From positions 10,950,070 through 11,014,069 of the forward strand of contig NC_031769.1 of the NCBI RefSeq assembly GCF_001522545.3: a DNA stretch of 64,000 nt, given 5' to 3'. A program made the position numbers and the translations under genes. Positions 38,501 through 50,900 of the stretch are shown in pieces (the stretch's first letter is position 1; each line of letters begins with the position of its first letter). The stretch comes from Parus major. Lineage: Eukaryota; Chordata; Aves; Passeriformes; Paridae. The notes under the pieces are model-generated. The model was not told the origin of the DNA. It ran no database searches and worked only from the letters and a program-made list of their open reading frames with translations.

Positions 38501-39070
38501 TGTGAATAGCTCTATATAAAATGCAATTTTAAATAACTTCTGCATTAAAGCTACATATTGCTGTATCTAATTTAAACTTTGGACTTTATTAAAATTAGTG
38601 TGGTCTCATTCAAATAATCCTCTACAGTAGCAGTTGACTGGAAAATTACCTGAATGTCAAACTGAAATTTAACTTCTCTGCTTCACACACAAACTAAAAC
38701 CCTCTGAAACCTTCAGCAACAAACCTAAGGAATGCTAAGGCACATACATAATGATAAGTACATTTGGATTGTATTTTGAAAATAATTTTCTTTTTTAAAG
38801 AATTCTCTTGGTAGTTGTATATTTGCAATGTATTTGTTGCAATGTATTTGTTGATGCTCATTAAACACAGAAACGTATTCTCATATATACATATATATTC
38901 CTGAACAATTTTGGATTTCCTCCAGTGACCAGGTCTGGGTTTAGGCTTGCCAGGAGGAGGCTGCCTTGTGGGAGGGAAGGTCTGGGCTTTGCTCACTGAG
39001 GAGCTGACGCTTCCCACTTCACATTTCATCCCCCAGAGCTGTTACCCCTGCTGCTGTCCCCTTCTGCAGC
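35546..39070. other. Unique AT-rich non-coding DNA
   Basis: No gene is recognised. The 134-codon plus-strand frame at 37171-37575 shows no domain or family signature. A perfect 14-bp tandem duplication lies at 38823-38850. Confidence 0.5.
38823..38850. repeat. Perfect 14-bp tandem duplication
   Basis: TTGCAATGTATTTG occurs twice, head to tail, with no mismatch. Confidence 0.9.
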
Positions 39071-39123
39071 CCTGCTCAGCTGCAGGGTGGTGGATGTGGA
39101 AATCCCTGGAGGTTTTGTTCAGA
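39071..39123 (+). mobile_element. Tiny CR1-like fragment, sense
   Basis: The string 'gtggtggatgtggaaatccctggaggttttgttcag' (about 39087-39122) corresponds to the CR1 block 'gtggtggagtc..catccctggaggtgttcaag'. The match is short and lacks the rest of the 3' end, so this is tentative. Confidence 0.3.
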
Positions 39124-39725
39124 AGCCCCCAAAGCCTGAATTAACTTGTTCAAAAAATGCTCAGATAAGTGAGCGTGTCTGAATGGCATATTCTCCCTGA
39201 CAATAGTAAATTAGCACATTTTTATCTCTAAATCATCTCAGATATTTCAATGATGAGCAAGTACTTGCAGTTTCATTTCTGCTTCTCCTTGCTGACTCTC
39301 AAATTATTCTGAAGCCACCAGCATTTCTAAAAGCAAGACACATTGATTTCCTCATTATATTAGGAAATGGCAAGTTAAGCAAATTTCAGAAGTCTTTTCA
39401 AACTCCAGAGTCTGTTCAGAAGTGATAAGACAAGACATCATATTCAGCTCTGTAAGCTTTTGTGTGGATATAGTTCTCAGTAAAAGTATTTCTGTCCTAA
39501 GAAAAGAAAGGAAAAGAAAAAGAAAATACTATTTCCCTTTTCCAGCTGGAAACGGAAGGGGAGGATGGAATCTTCAAATTTTAATTAATGTACTACAGCT
39601 GCTTTACTTGCTTTTTTCTATGTTAGGGAAACAGAGAATTTTGTATTCTAAAATTGACTTTTATACTGCAACTCATCATGTACATTATCCTACTCAACTG
39701 TGCTTATCAAAGACATATAGGCAAA

Positions 39726-39785
39726 AATAATTAACTAATTAATTAAATAATAGATGTATATAAATATATAAACAAATAAATAAAG
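39726..39785. repeat. AT-rich low-complexity tract
   Basis: TTAA, ATAA and ATATAA words without G or C except at a few positions. Confidence 0.7.
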
Positions 39786-40398
39786 ATTGTTATCAGTATG
39801 GAAAATTACTTCTGTTCAGAAGAGAAAAAGGCAATGATTTTTCACCAGTAAAAATTCTAATAGTGTACATGCAAAAATCATTCCAACAGAGGAAATCTTT
39901 CTGTATTTACCCAACAAATGGCTCAGAGGGTGTTCATTTATTTCATATAAATTCCCCAGTGAACTCACAATAGTTACTGGTTGTATCACATTGCAGTGAC
40001 TATTGCCATATGACTATTGCAATGGATGCTGCTATGGACAATTTTATAAATACAAAGCAAATGCTTGTTACCATTTACTGCACCCAACCAGGTTGCTGGA
40101 CCCTGGTGGTGTGAGGTGGTGTGTGTATTTCAGCTACTGGTTTAAAGTGAGTGTAAAACATGGGGATTGCTGTGGAAATCATAACAGTTCTTAATGCAAC
40201 TACACCATCTCCTAAAATTGTATTATTATTACAGGGAAATATGGGGAGAAAAATATCTACCCAAAACACTCTCTCAATTTCTACTTTTATTTCAGCTGAT
40301 TCTGCTTATTATGTTCCAGATACTCATAGTCATGGATATAAACAGAAACAAAACCATCCCCTCAAACAAAACCATTCTGGGGGGGTTGGTTTTGGGTT

Positions 40399-40417
40399 GT
40401 GTGTGTGTGTGTGTGTG
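40399..40417. repeat. (GT)n microsatellite
   Basis: About nine perfect GT units, preceded by a G7 run and G/T-only sequence. Confidence 0.9.
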
Positions 40418-42600
40418 AAACCTGTGTGGATTTAGAAAAAAATATTTATTTATCTAAGTTTACTTGTGAAATAAAAAGTGGTCTCAAGTTTGCTAGAGCC
40501 ACTTGACTTGCTGTGGGTTTTCTGTGACCTCTGTGTGGAGAAAGAAATGTTACCTGCAGCATTTACAGGGTCAATTTAAAACCTCACACTGCAAAATATT
40601 TTGAATAGCATCCTATGGAGGATAATTCTGTTTAACAGTACAATGTGTACAAACAAAATAAGAGCAGGGTATATGCAAAACAACATGTCTGAGAATGAGC
40701 AAATTATTCCAAAGGGAATAATATAGCTGTCTAAGCATCATTCCTCCAATAGTTTGACTTGTAAAACAGATGTTTGAAACCTTCTGGTTAAAACAAACTG
40801 ACCTTCTCTTGGAGTAAATACATTGAAAAACATATATTTATCTGGATCTTTGGATGAGTACCCTTGAAATAACAGTATGCATTCATTTGCTCATGCAGCC
40901 AGGAAATCCATTCCAATTTTAATAGACAAAGACATCCACCCCATCAGTTTACATTGATTTCCTGGGAAAAAAGGGTGTGCTGCCCTGAAGTGCCAAACAT
41001 CAACAGAAGACAAGGTTGTATCGAGATAAAGCAACCTTCCCTCATGTTTGATGAGACACAGTGCAGTTTAGGTAAAACATCCAGCTACACAGACTCCTGG
41101 TACACTGACCTCTGCTCCTGGAGGCTCTGCCATGTGCTGTGCGCAGCAGCAGAATGTCTACAACCATATTAGCTGTGGAGAAACAGTGCTGAGCTGACAA
41201 CGAGGTCAGTCAGATCCCAGAGCCTGAAATCTTAGCAGGCGAGGTAACCCAGAAACAACAGCAGCTGAGCTGATGTTTCACCTACACATGTCTGTGCAGC
41301 CACGGAATCTTAATTTTTAAAGGATGGAAATGACAGCCCCTGGGAAAATATAACAGTTATGTAAAGAACTATAAATTGCTGGAAGGCTGTGAGTGATCTG
41401 AAAGGTCAAAAGAAAAAAGAAAAATATTTCTTTGGTAAGCCATATGTTTCTGAACTGTGGGGGAAATTCTGTACCTTAAGCAAAAAAGAGCAAATTTGAC
41501 ATTAGTATAGTTTTCTTTGACAGATTGGTCTTTCATTTTTGATTAGGGAAGAACTTAGTGTGTTCACGTCTTGATTTCTGTGACTGTCAATATTGCTTCA
41601 AAAATGGAAATTTCATTCACACCTATGTTCTTCCTTTGTAGAGCAGAATAGTCACAAAGACAAGAGATTTAATAGGACTTAACAAACTTTAAAAAGTTTA
41701 CAAACTTGATATGCTAACAGTGCAAAAAGAAAAAACCTAAACTCCACAATTACAAAATGCTAACAAACCCCTAACAAAACCAACGGTGAAGTCCATTTTT
41801 TTCTCCATGTCACGGGTAAAAATATCCAAGGGTTACATTTTTCAGACTTTTTATACATCAAAGCAGATCTCAAAAGTAGTTTTACTTTTAGAAAATCATC
41901 TGATTTATACTAGTCATCTTTTTTTTTTCCTGTTTTAACCCAAATGTATAACTTTTATTTCAAGCACATGGCTGTCTTTAATCATCTTTATGTATCTTCA
42001 GTTGAATTACTCATTTTCTATTACAAAATTATTATTTTCTATTTCTGGGCAGATTCTTCACTCCTAATGAAGGAAAAAGGATCAGGTACTGGTTTTGAAA
42101 CCATTAGGATGCCCACCTACTCATGTTATTTTTATTGCATTAAACATAATTTTATATATTATATTTTTGCATGCAAATTTACAGAGTTTATGATCACTTG
42201 GATCATATGCTCTATTGGATCATTGCTGTTTTCCTCATTTAGATGCCACTTCACCTTTTTGAATGACATCTTCCTTTCCTATTCTTGTTCTCAAGTCTTT
42301 CCCAACAACTATTTTGTACTGCCACGATGCTGCCAGTATGTCATCTTCATTAACATTAAAAGCTAAACATGGGTGTACAGTTATCTTAGCTATCTTTTAA
42401 TCTTCTGCATTTCCACATCATTCCTCTTAGTGAAGTTTAACTTACCTGAGGTTATTTCTTTTCCTTCTTGAGGGATGAGCCAATTGTTGTGGCATTTCTG
42501 GGGTGGTCCTTTGCCCATGTGGTTTGAATTCCCTATAGCAGCAGGAAAGTGCTTCTATTTTTTTATTTTTTTTTTATAACAGATTGGTATTAAATCTTTA

Positions 42601-43504
42601 GAATCATAGAATCAGAATATTTTGCCTTTGAGCCAAGTCCTGCAGATTGCTCTGAAGCAAGTCCAAGGCTGTGGTTCTCTTCTGTCCTGTTATCTGGACA
42701 CTTTGTGAAAACACCTAAAAATTTAATCTCTGATTCACATTCCAGTGCACCATCTGACCAGTCTGCCTGGGGGCAATTGCAGTGCAGTTACTGCCCTTGG
42801 TACCTCTGATTTCTCTCAGCATGTCACAGTCAATGAACCCATCTCAGGCAGACAATTGATAATGCAGACTCTGCTTTACTTGTTTTTGAGGCTTGAGATT
42901 TCAATTCAGACAGATTCTGTCCTAGTTACTGAGGTAGTTAAGCTGTTTCTTTCCTTTGCCCTGAACTCAAGGCCTTTTAACACACAAGAAAATTTTGCTG
43001 ACAGCAAAATTCTGAATGTTTCTATCATGATATTACAGTGTTCTCCTTGTTTTCTTCACGTGGCTTTCTGACACGTCTTGTATACTGACATCTTCATTCA
43101 AGGCTAAAGAGTCAAATTCTTCTTCCTTTACTTACATTTCTAGCATTGTTAGAAAATCACAATCATGCTGGAAATGATTACTGATTTTGATTTGAAATGG
43201 CAATATGGATTGGACTGGGGATGTCCTCCTAATTTGGCCAGTTGCTCTAGCAGCAATCAGTGAGCTCCTTAAACTGATAAAGAGAGCCAGACTTGAATTA
43301 TTGTTTGACTCAACAATAAAAAGTGCAACAATAATTTCCTGAAAACAACTCAGGTGTATTTCCTGGTGTCTTCTACTCCAATGATCTTATCTAATATGCT
43401 AATAGCAATAGATCCTATGAATCTATTAAGCATCCAAAACTGTAAAAAAATTAATTCTGGGCATGGTAGGTAAAGCACAGACAAAAATACTTTATAAAAT
43501 AAGA
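42601..43504. other. Unique non-coding DNA
   Basis: 'agaatcatagaatcag' at 42600-42615 recalls the antisense CR1 octamer tail, but the sequence after it does not follow CR1. The 108-codon frame at 42745-43071 has no recognisable product. Confidence 0.4.
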
Positions 43505-43553
43505 TTTATTTTTATTATTATTATTATTATTAATAATAATAATAGTAATAGTA

Positions 43554-43619
<66 letters not shown>

Positions 43620-43620
43620 G
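43505..43620. repeat. Self-complementary (TTA)n/(TAA)n microsatellite
   Basis: About six TTA units (43513-43530) are followed directly by (TAA)n and TAG variants extending to 43620, with roughly 20 near-perfect ATA/TAA units at the end. The two halves are reverse complements, so the left part can fold on the right. Confidence 0.95.
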
Positions 43621-43984
43621 TCTCACCTAGACTACTTCTAACAGGTAATTAAAGTCCAAATCATGATATGCCAGTGCTCATGATTATTCTGCATGTCTTT
43701 CAGATGTCTGCTTTATCAGCTCACTATTGATCTTTTTAGAAACAGAGTTAAGAAGAGAATTATCTTCAATCCTGAAGTAGGACATGGCTGTGAAGGAAAA
43801 AAGTATAAAGTATTAAAAAAATCAAAAAGTAAAGAAATATTGGCATACATTTGGTGAGGGAGTTTCATTCTTTTATTTCATCCTCTAAATACTCAGGAAG
43901 ATTTCCTATTTTATGAAAATTCCACATTTTTTGCAGATATTTTTATATTTTATTAGGAAGTTGAAAAAGATTATAAAGGCCTAA

Positions 43985-44046
43985 CATAGATAGATATACA
44001 CACAGATATAGACATAGATATATTTATATAGAAATATAGATAAATA
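43985..44046. repeat. Degenerate GATA/TATA microsatellite
   Basis: AGATAGATATA, AGATATAGA and similar words over about 60 bases, with no long perfect run. Confidence 0.75.
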
Positions 44047-44198
44047 TTGAAAAAGGAAGGAAAGGGCTTCTGAAGAGCACCAAAGAATCCTTCAGAAGGT
44101 AAGGAAAGACAAGTAACCTGAAAGACAAGCCCCTTTTCTGGGGGATTCTGTCTGCATGGCATTCACAAGCCCAGCTCTGCAGCACAGGCTCTGCAATC

Positions 44199-44213
44199 AG
44201 CAGCAGCAGCAGC
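44199..44213. repeat. (CAG)5 microsatellite
   Basis: Five perfect CAG units in a GC-richer patch. No coding frame supports a polyglutamine tract. Confidence 0.85.
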
Positions 44214-44425
44214 CTGCGTGCTGTTCCTGAGGTATAAAACCCCTTCCTTTGCATTTTCACATAGCACTCTAAGACTAGAATTTATTTTTTGTTTTTTAGA
44301 CAAAGGGGTCTTAAAGTCCATTTGCCATACCCCATTCCTGTGGCTACAAATGTCAGATCTTTGGTTAGAGGTTATGGGTTATGGGTGCAGGGGGTGCTGG
44401 GTGCACGGGTGCTCTGCTGCCCCCA

Positions 44426-44517
44426 GCAATGCCCAAGTGGCTGAGTGCCAGTCCCTGGATCTCTTCAAAGGACATGTAGATGTGCTGTTCAGGGACATGG
44501 TTTGGTGTTGATCCTAG
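44426..44517 (+). mobile_element. CR1 LINE fragment near the 3' end, sense
   Basis: 'gcccaagtggctgagtgcca..tccctggat..cttcaaaggacatgtagatgtgctgttcagggacatggttt' follows the CR1 3' block 'aagtggttgagtcaccatccctggaggtgtttaaaagacgtgtagatgtggc..ttagggacatggttt'. It breaks off after 44517, so the last ~60 bases and the octamer tail are missing. Loss of the tail points to a deletion after insertion. Confidence 0.72.
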
Positions 44518-45375
44518 CTTTCTCATACCAGCCCTCTGAGCACACCATCTTGCTCTGAACCCGTCTGCTCTTACAGAAATGAAAACTGCTCCCATGTCTC
44601 TAACCCTGGAAATCGGTTTCACAGCTCCCCATGGTTTTATGCCTCAGTCTTCACTTGTTGTGTTTTTGTTTCTGTTTTGCAAGGGACAATTCCCTGAGCC
44701 ATCCAACCCAGTTACTCACAATTTTCTTAGGCCATATTTGTCCTTAATTTCTTTCAAGCTGCACTGCCATGATTTCTAGAGATGGATCTGTTTGTAATAG
44801 GAATATACTCAAGCATGAAAAGCAGGCTTGGCCCCCTCAAAGCATTGTGTGAATGTTTACCTGATGCTAAAGGGTGTGGAGGGAACAGCCAAGTGAAAAC
44901 CCAAGAGGGCAGAAATTTTGAACATGGAACTATGAGCTAAAGTCTGGCTGATGGCAGATCTTCCTTTTAGAGGGATTAATCTGGTTGAGGTGCAGACAGT
45001 TTAATAAAATAAAAAAAAAACAAATAAACCTACTTGATCATTCCAAATTCACAACACCATTTTTTGGAAAGGCTTAAAATATTTTCATTAGATATATCTT
45101 GCAGGGCATGAAAGAATATTGCATTTGGGCAGGGGTCTGACAGCTGTTTCAAACCCAACCTAAGCAGTTCTCCAGCATTTTCTTGCTGTAAATGGATCTA
45201 AAATTCACCTCTGATATGTTTCCAGGCAACAGAATTACTTATGAAGTTTCTGCAAATCTGAACTATAGACTATCCCAAATTACTTAAGAAAAAAAGGTAA
45301 TACATGAAGAGAAGCATGAAGGTATTGGGGTGCTTATGTTAAACAGATTTATTTTTGTGGACAGCTGTTCAGACT
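44518..45375. other. Unique non-coding DNA
   Basis: Nothing is recognised beyond an A-rich A/C run near 45008-45028. Confidence 0.45.
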
Positions 45376-45690
45376 CGTAGAATCAGAATACCAGAAGCTG
45401 GAAGACCATAAAAGTCCAAATCTCTGCTCCTTGCGAGACCTCCCAACAATAAAAAGTGTCACTAAAAATATTCTTTAGATGCTCATTGGACACTGACAGG
45501 TTTGGGGCTGCAGCCACTCCTTTTGGGAGCCTCTGACCAACCACCTTCTGGGTGGAGAATCTCCTCCTAATGTCCAGTCTGAGCTTTCCCTGATGCAGCT
45601 TCATTCCATTTCCATGTGTCCTCTTGCTGACCACCAGAAAGGGATCAGCACCCCTCTGCTGCCCCCCAGGAAGCTGCAACTGCAATGAGG
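45376..45690 (-). mobile_element. CR1 LINE 3' portion, antisense
   Basis: A reverse-complement CR1. A 'cgtagaatcagaat' start is followed by 'ggagaatctcctcctaatgtccagtctgagctttccctgatgcagcttcattccatttccatgtgtcctcttgctgaccacc' (about 45555-45637), which corresponds to the CR1 block 'aagaaatttttcctaatatccagtctgaacctcccctg..cagctccatgccgttccc..ggtcctgtcgctggtcac'. It then runs through 'cccctctgctgccccccaggaagctgcaactgcaatgagg' to a 5' truncation at about 45690. The 143-codon minus-strand frame at 45383-45814 reads through this element's 3' region and is not a gene. Confidence 0.85.
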
Positions 45691-47892
45691 AACCACTGAT
45701 AGAGCCTTTAGCTCTACTCTTAGTGTGCCACTGTAGCAGAATGGCAGCCAAAAGCAGGACCTCAGGGAACCCTTGCACTGACATTTCATAGTCCACTATT
45801 GCCTGCTGTTTCAAATTCCATGTGCTGCATGTCAGTGGGGCTTTTTTGTATTTGTTTTTGGGTAGATGGAAAAGAGTGCAAGGGGTTATGCTCTTTGTGA
45901 GAATTGCTGTATATATAGTCAGGGCCTGCTCTTGCCTTATGTACAGCTGCTGAATCTTGTCATCTCCATCTTGCCCTTGAAACGATCTCTAATGAAATGC
46001 AGCAGAATCTTATTCCCACAGGAGATTGATTATTGTGCAGTTTCACACTCATTTAGCTCTCCCTTTTCTGTTAGAAGGGTATGAGCTGATTATTTGCACC
46101 ACTGTCCACAGCCTTCTGCTTTCTCCATTAGGAAGCTTCTACAGATGCTGCAAATTTCTTAAAGGAAACAACTTCTTATTTTCTGAGATTCTTTATGATA
46201 TAATCATTGAGGGAAAAAAAAATAAAGGTAAGAAATGAGTATAAATACAGTATCTATTACACTTTAAGTGAAGAAACAATAGCATATAACAGTCTGGAAA
46301 GGCAGAGGAAAAAAGTGATGATGGACAGTGTCAGAATGGGAACAGAAAAAAAAATAAGGAAAAGAGAGAAGGAAGAATGGAGAGGAAAAGTGATCTGAAC
46401 CTTGTAATGATATTAAAATCAAGTTGCTGTTGATGCCACTTTGTATTCTGCCTCTTGTTATTGAAATTTTAATATGGCTTGATGAGGAAAATTGGAGAAA
46501 GAACATTCACAGCAGTGAAATAAAGCATTTCTGCAACAGAGGAAAATATATCTCTTTAAAGGGGAAGGAGGCAGGAGACCTTGAGAGGGAAAGGGAATTT
46601 AACCATCTTGAGCTCCAGTTGTGAAATCAATTTTAGAAAAAGACTGAATGCCAGATAAAACTGTACCTAAATTTCCACAGTCTTGATTATCCAATATATG
46701 CACACAAGGTATGCATCCTGAGCACATCAACTCTGCTCAAATCTTCATATCCTTATAATCTGCAAATTAATAATTTAGGAAGTTCCACAAAAATTTACTG
46801 TGCATTATGAGCAGGAAAACTTACTGGTGCCTTATCCATGGAGACTGAACCATGTCAGTGACAACTCAAGTAGATATTGTGTTTGTATAATTAGGTTATG
46901 TAAAATAATATTGGATGTACAATTTACAATTGTTTATTGGCTAGCTTGCCAGTAGCTATGTATGGATATTGTTCTATATAGAGGGTATATCACTCCTACT
47001 CAAGACTGGAATTTCCCGCAGTGTTTTGTATAATTCTAGAAGTCTCCTTTCAATGCAGGTATTGATGTTTTCTAGTCTCATTAGGGCCCTGACATCTGCT
47101 GTCTTGATGACTTTGCAAGGAAGGCTGAGTGATTTAGGATACTTCTTGACAGTATCAAAGATTTTCTTTTAACTTCCTTGTTCTTTGCTCTGCTCTATTG
47201 ATGAATCCTTCTTGCCTTGCCTCATCAGTTGTGTTGCCCAATCTCAGTCCCCACATGCCACTCATTCACTTTCACTCTATGGTATTTCCTTGATTTCAGC
47301 ACTTGTTCACGGTACCTTGTCCCTCATACAATATCCATGTTTGTTCTACATGCTTTATTTTCCATCCTGGCCTATGACAACCTGTTTTCAGAATCATGTT
47401 TAATCCTTCCAGCATTGATGTTACTTATTCCCTTTTTGATAGATCACTTCTGAACCACTGCTCAATAGTTACAATGTGTTCACACAAACACATTCCAATC
47501 AGTGTTTTGTTGTAATTTATGCACATGTAATATTGAAACTGTAATGTCAGCAAGCTACAAAACAATTGTACAGCCATAGTTGTAACAACCAGTTTCACCT
47601 TAGAGTAAAATGGAATAATCATATAGATTAATAGCATATATAAGCAAGTGCTGTTCCATATATAAGCAAGTCCAGTTCCTGGGTTTGTTTTTTTTCTTGG
47701 CTTTTTGTTTGCTTTAATTTTAAGTGGGAGATGGATAAAGGCTAGGAGGAAACACAAAATGACAGTAGTGTCATTTCTTTAAACTACAGATGAACTTTAT
47801 TTTCTGCAAATCTGCATTTCAATCAAATGTGTGTTTTAACATAGTTAACTTCTACTTATACTATTGGTGTTGTACACCTAAATATACTAGCA
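45691..47892. other. Unique AT-rich non-coding DNA
   Basis: No gene or transposon is recognised. The purine-rich stretch at 46290-46400 yields Arg/Lys/Glu-rich frames that are composition effects. The 110-codon minus-strand frame at 47425-47757 is unrecognised. Confidence 0.5.
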
Positions 47893-47996
47893 ATACTATA
47901 TATAGTTTATATAGTATATATAGTATATATAGTATATACATATATATATATATATATACTATATATACTATATATATACTAATATACTATAATATA
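47893..47996. repeat. AT microsatellite with cruciform potential
   Basis: Three perfect copies of TAGTATATA (47912-47938) are followed by an AT loop (47939-47952) and then three copies of the reverse complement TATATACTA (47953-47961, 47962-47970, 47973-47981, with a 2-base insertion). The arms can pair over about 27 bases. Confidence 0.95.
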
Positions 47997-50900
47997 TTTT
48001 CTCCAAAGAAGGAAAAATATCTATGTGAAGTCTTCAACTAAAAGATTAATACAGCTTTATATATTTCCTAAAACTTTAAATGCAATTTAAAACAAAATAT
48101 TTGAGATATTTTACTTTCTTAAAACTTTTATCCTCCTTTATCCCACTCCTGATAGAGTAAGTGTTGAAAACTATTAGAAGACAATGCATAAGAACAAAAA
48201 CAATGATCAAAGAACTAGAAAACATCTTTTCTGAAAGCTGGTAAGAACTAGGTTTCTGTTAGAGAACTGGACACAGGAGAAAAATGACAGGTCTTCAGAA
48301 GTGTGAAAATTTGCAGTGGGAACAAATAGGAATAAGGTTTTACCTTTGTTCTTCTTAGACAAAAGGAAGAGATAAAGATTTTAAGTCACTTCAAAGAAGA
48401 TCTACATTGAAAATTGCAAAGAAAAACATCTTGCAACCAGAAACATTCAACATCACAGACAGGATCTTGGAAGCCCCCAGAACTTGTATTACATAAATAT
48501 TTACATAAGATAAACATCTTTCAGGAAAGATTTGGTTTATGTGATGATCTTCCTTGCGGGGCCAAAAAAGAAGATAAAGGCCATAACAATATTCTATTCT
48601 GTAAATACAGTATGACTAATTGACATTTCAATTTTCTGCTAAAACAACAGAATGTAATTAATAAAACAACAAATAGATTCAGATTCAATTACAAGCAAGC
48701 AAAACAAGTGTGTTGAAGCAGAGAAGAGAACATGCCTGTCTTACCTGCTGGGTTGCTGTATATAACCTTGAAATTCTGGAAAGTAAAATTACTTCCACAG
48801 AGCTAGCAGCAGATAACTGCAAGGATCAAGAGAAGATTTGTGGCAGGATTATCTGTAATATGAAATGTGTAGGTAGTAATATGGTTCTTAGCTCTGGTAC
48901 CAAAAGTGATCAAAGCAAGCTATAAGGAAAAGTAACTTCAGTGAAATATGAAACAGTCAATCCAGAAATGACAAATAATGAAGACCTCAGAAATCCCACA
49001 AAAATGGTAAGGAAAGAGATACTCAAAGAGGTTCCAAAGGGATCTGTGGTATAAATTGTTATGTAACCAGTGTCAGCATACGTGTTCTGCACCATGTCAG
49101 AAAGTGTTTGAAATTAATCAGAATTTTGAAATAGATTTGATTTATCAAACTAATGAAATGGAAACCAAAAATGTCATTTGCTTTTGTAATATAATTGAAA
49201 ACCATATTTATTAAAATGTCAGCATGTGCAAACAGCTAGTAGTTTTGCTGTTTCTGAACATTTTTTCCCTCTACTCAGCTAAAAGGTAATTATTTGACTT
49301 ACATAGTGCTGTGGATACTATTTGAATCTCTATATCTATGTTGAAAAAGAGTTGTCCAGTATCAGGAAAGGGTCCACCTGATCAAGTATCTTGCATTTTG
49401 TGATTACTAGGATTGGATGCTTGGGATTAGCATATAAAACCTAGTCAAATACAGAGAAATGCTTTACTTCCAGTATGCTTCCCTAGTTTTCAGAAAATTT
49501 CTGTCTGAAAGAATTCCTAACACTTTTGTTTACAAGACTTTCTTTCAAGAATTTGCATAATTACTTTTTGAACCTATCTAAGATATGGTCTCAAGAGCAT
49601 ACTGTGACAAAATAATGCAGAGTGTAACAGTGACACTGACGTTTCTTTTAATGGCTACCTGACAAATTTCTACAAATCATCTCCATCCCCTTCATCTCTG
49701 TTGGGGAAACAGTGAATAAATAATTTCCTAAAGAGACTCTCATGGCTCTAATTTCTTTCCTCTATTCATGTCATATTTCTAGTCATGTCTTCCTAGACTA
49801 AGAATGAGACATAGTTCTCATAAGAATATTTCTTATGAGTCATAAGACTCAAAAGTCTGAATGTGTCTTAGTTCAGACTCAATAGTTTAATATTTTCTGC
49901 TGTAAAAATGCAGGGTTCCCTACCTTTGATTGTCTTCTTCGTTCTTCACTTTTATTATTTTCAATCCAGTGGTTCATTTTTTGAGATGTGAGAGTTGCAG
50001 GTATTCCTGAAATGTAGCATCACCACAGAGTTGCACATTCTCTTTAAAATAACAACAGATTTCTACTAGGAAAGCTGCTCTGTGCCAGTGTAGAAAAGTT
50101 GTTCAAGAATACATTATTAGCTCTTGCCATGCAGACACTGATAAAGAACAAATCAAAATTTAAAGTATTTAAACCTGTAATATTAGTTACTCATACATTT
50201 TTACAAAAGCTATCAGAATGTGAAAACTGATTGCATTTCTTGAGGGACCAATGCTTCTTAATTCAAATCACACACAAAATATAAATTATTGCTTTCTGCT
50301 CCTACTACTCCCCATTATGTCTCCATCCTTCCAACATGCACAAGCATCTAGTTCCAGCTATTATCCATATACCACTCTAAATATCAACAGGTTTTCTTGA
50401 CCTTCCTGCTCAGGGATGAGTGCAGCAAATCTACTTTGAAATCACATATTACTAACAGAAACAACAATACATGTGCCTGGGAAAAGAGAGAAAAACACAA
50501 CCCTTCTCCTTTGTTTTAGGCTTTGGAAAAAGCTGAGTTTTAGCTGAAAGCATCTCTTGTTATCAGTTTGTGCAGACTCATTTCTCAAACCTAAGTTTCA
50601 GTTTCTGGTTTCCTTTATATTAAATTGCACCAACTTTTTGCTTAGAAGACTGTCTCTCTTTTCCTGTGTTTGCATGTCTGCTCTCTTCTGGTAAAAGATT
50701 CTCTAGGAGCAGCCCTATTTATCTGAAACAGTTCTGTATATGTCCTCTCTTTTTCCAATTTTCATTCAATTTGCAATTCAATTTTCATTGCCAATTAAGT
50801 TCATTTTTGTCTTAATGTTTTGTTCACTGCTTCTGGTAATCTTCACTCCTCATATTTTTAGAAAATTCAGCTATGTCACTGTGAAGTCTCCTCTTCTTAA

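Larger units (their letters stand above)
39124..42600. other. Non-coding DNA with simple repeats
   Basis: An AT-rich tract lies at 39726-39785 and an A/C to G/T switch with a (GT)n run at 40349-40417. Open frames at 40003-40435 and 40954-41172 are unrecognised. The 140-codon frame at 41944-42366 is rich in Phe, Tyr, Ile and Leu, as expected from T-rich DNA. Confidence 0.5.
43621..44425. other. Non-coding DNA with GATA-like and CAG repeats
   Basis: A degenerate ATAGATA stretch lies at 43985-44046 and (CAG)5 at 44199-44213. No gene is recognised. Confidence 0.5.

Noticed and set aside
41944..42366. 140-codon frame rich in aromatic and aliphatic residues
   Set aside because: Its composition follows from T-rich DNA; there is no signal peptide logic or family signature.
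42600..42660. Octamer-like 'gaatcatagaatcag' suggesting another antisense CR1
   Set aside because: The sequence that follows does not continue with CR1 3' blocks, so the match is limited to about 15 bases.
44367..44383. Two GGTTATGG-like words resembling telomere repeats
   Set aside because: Only two imperfect units and not TTAGGG; too short to be an interstitial telomere.
45383..45814. 143-codon minus-strand open frame
   Set aside because: It reads through the 3' region of an antisense CR1 element, which is non-coding there.
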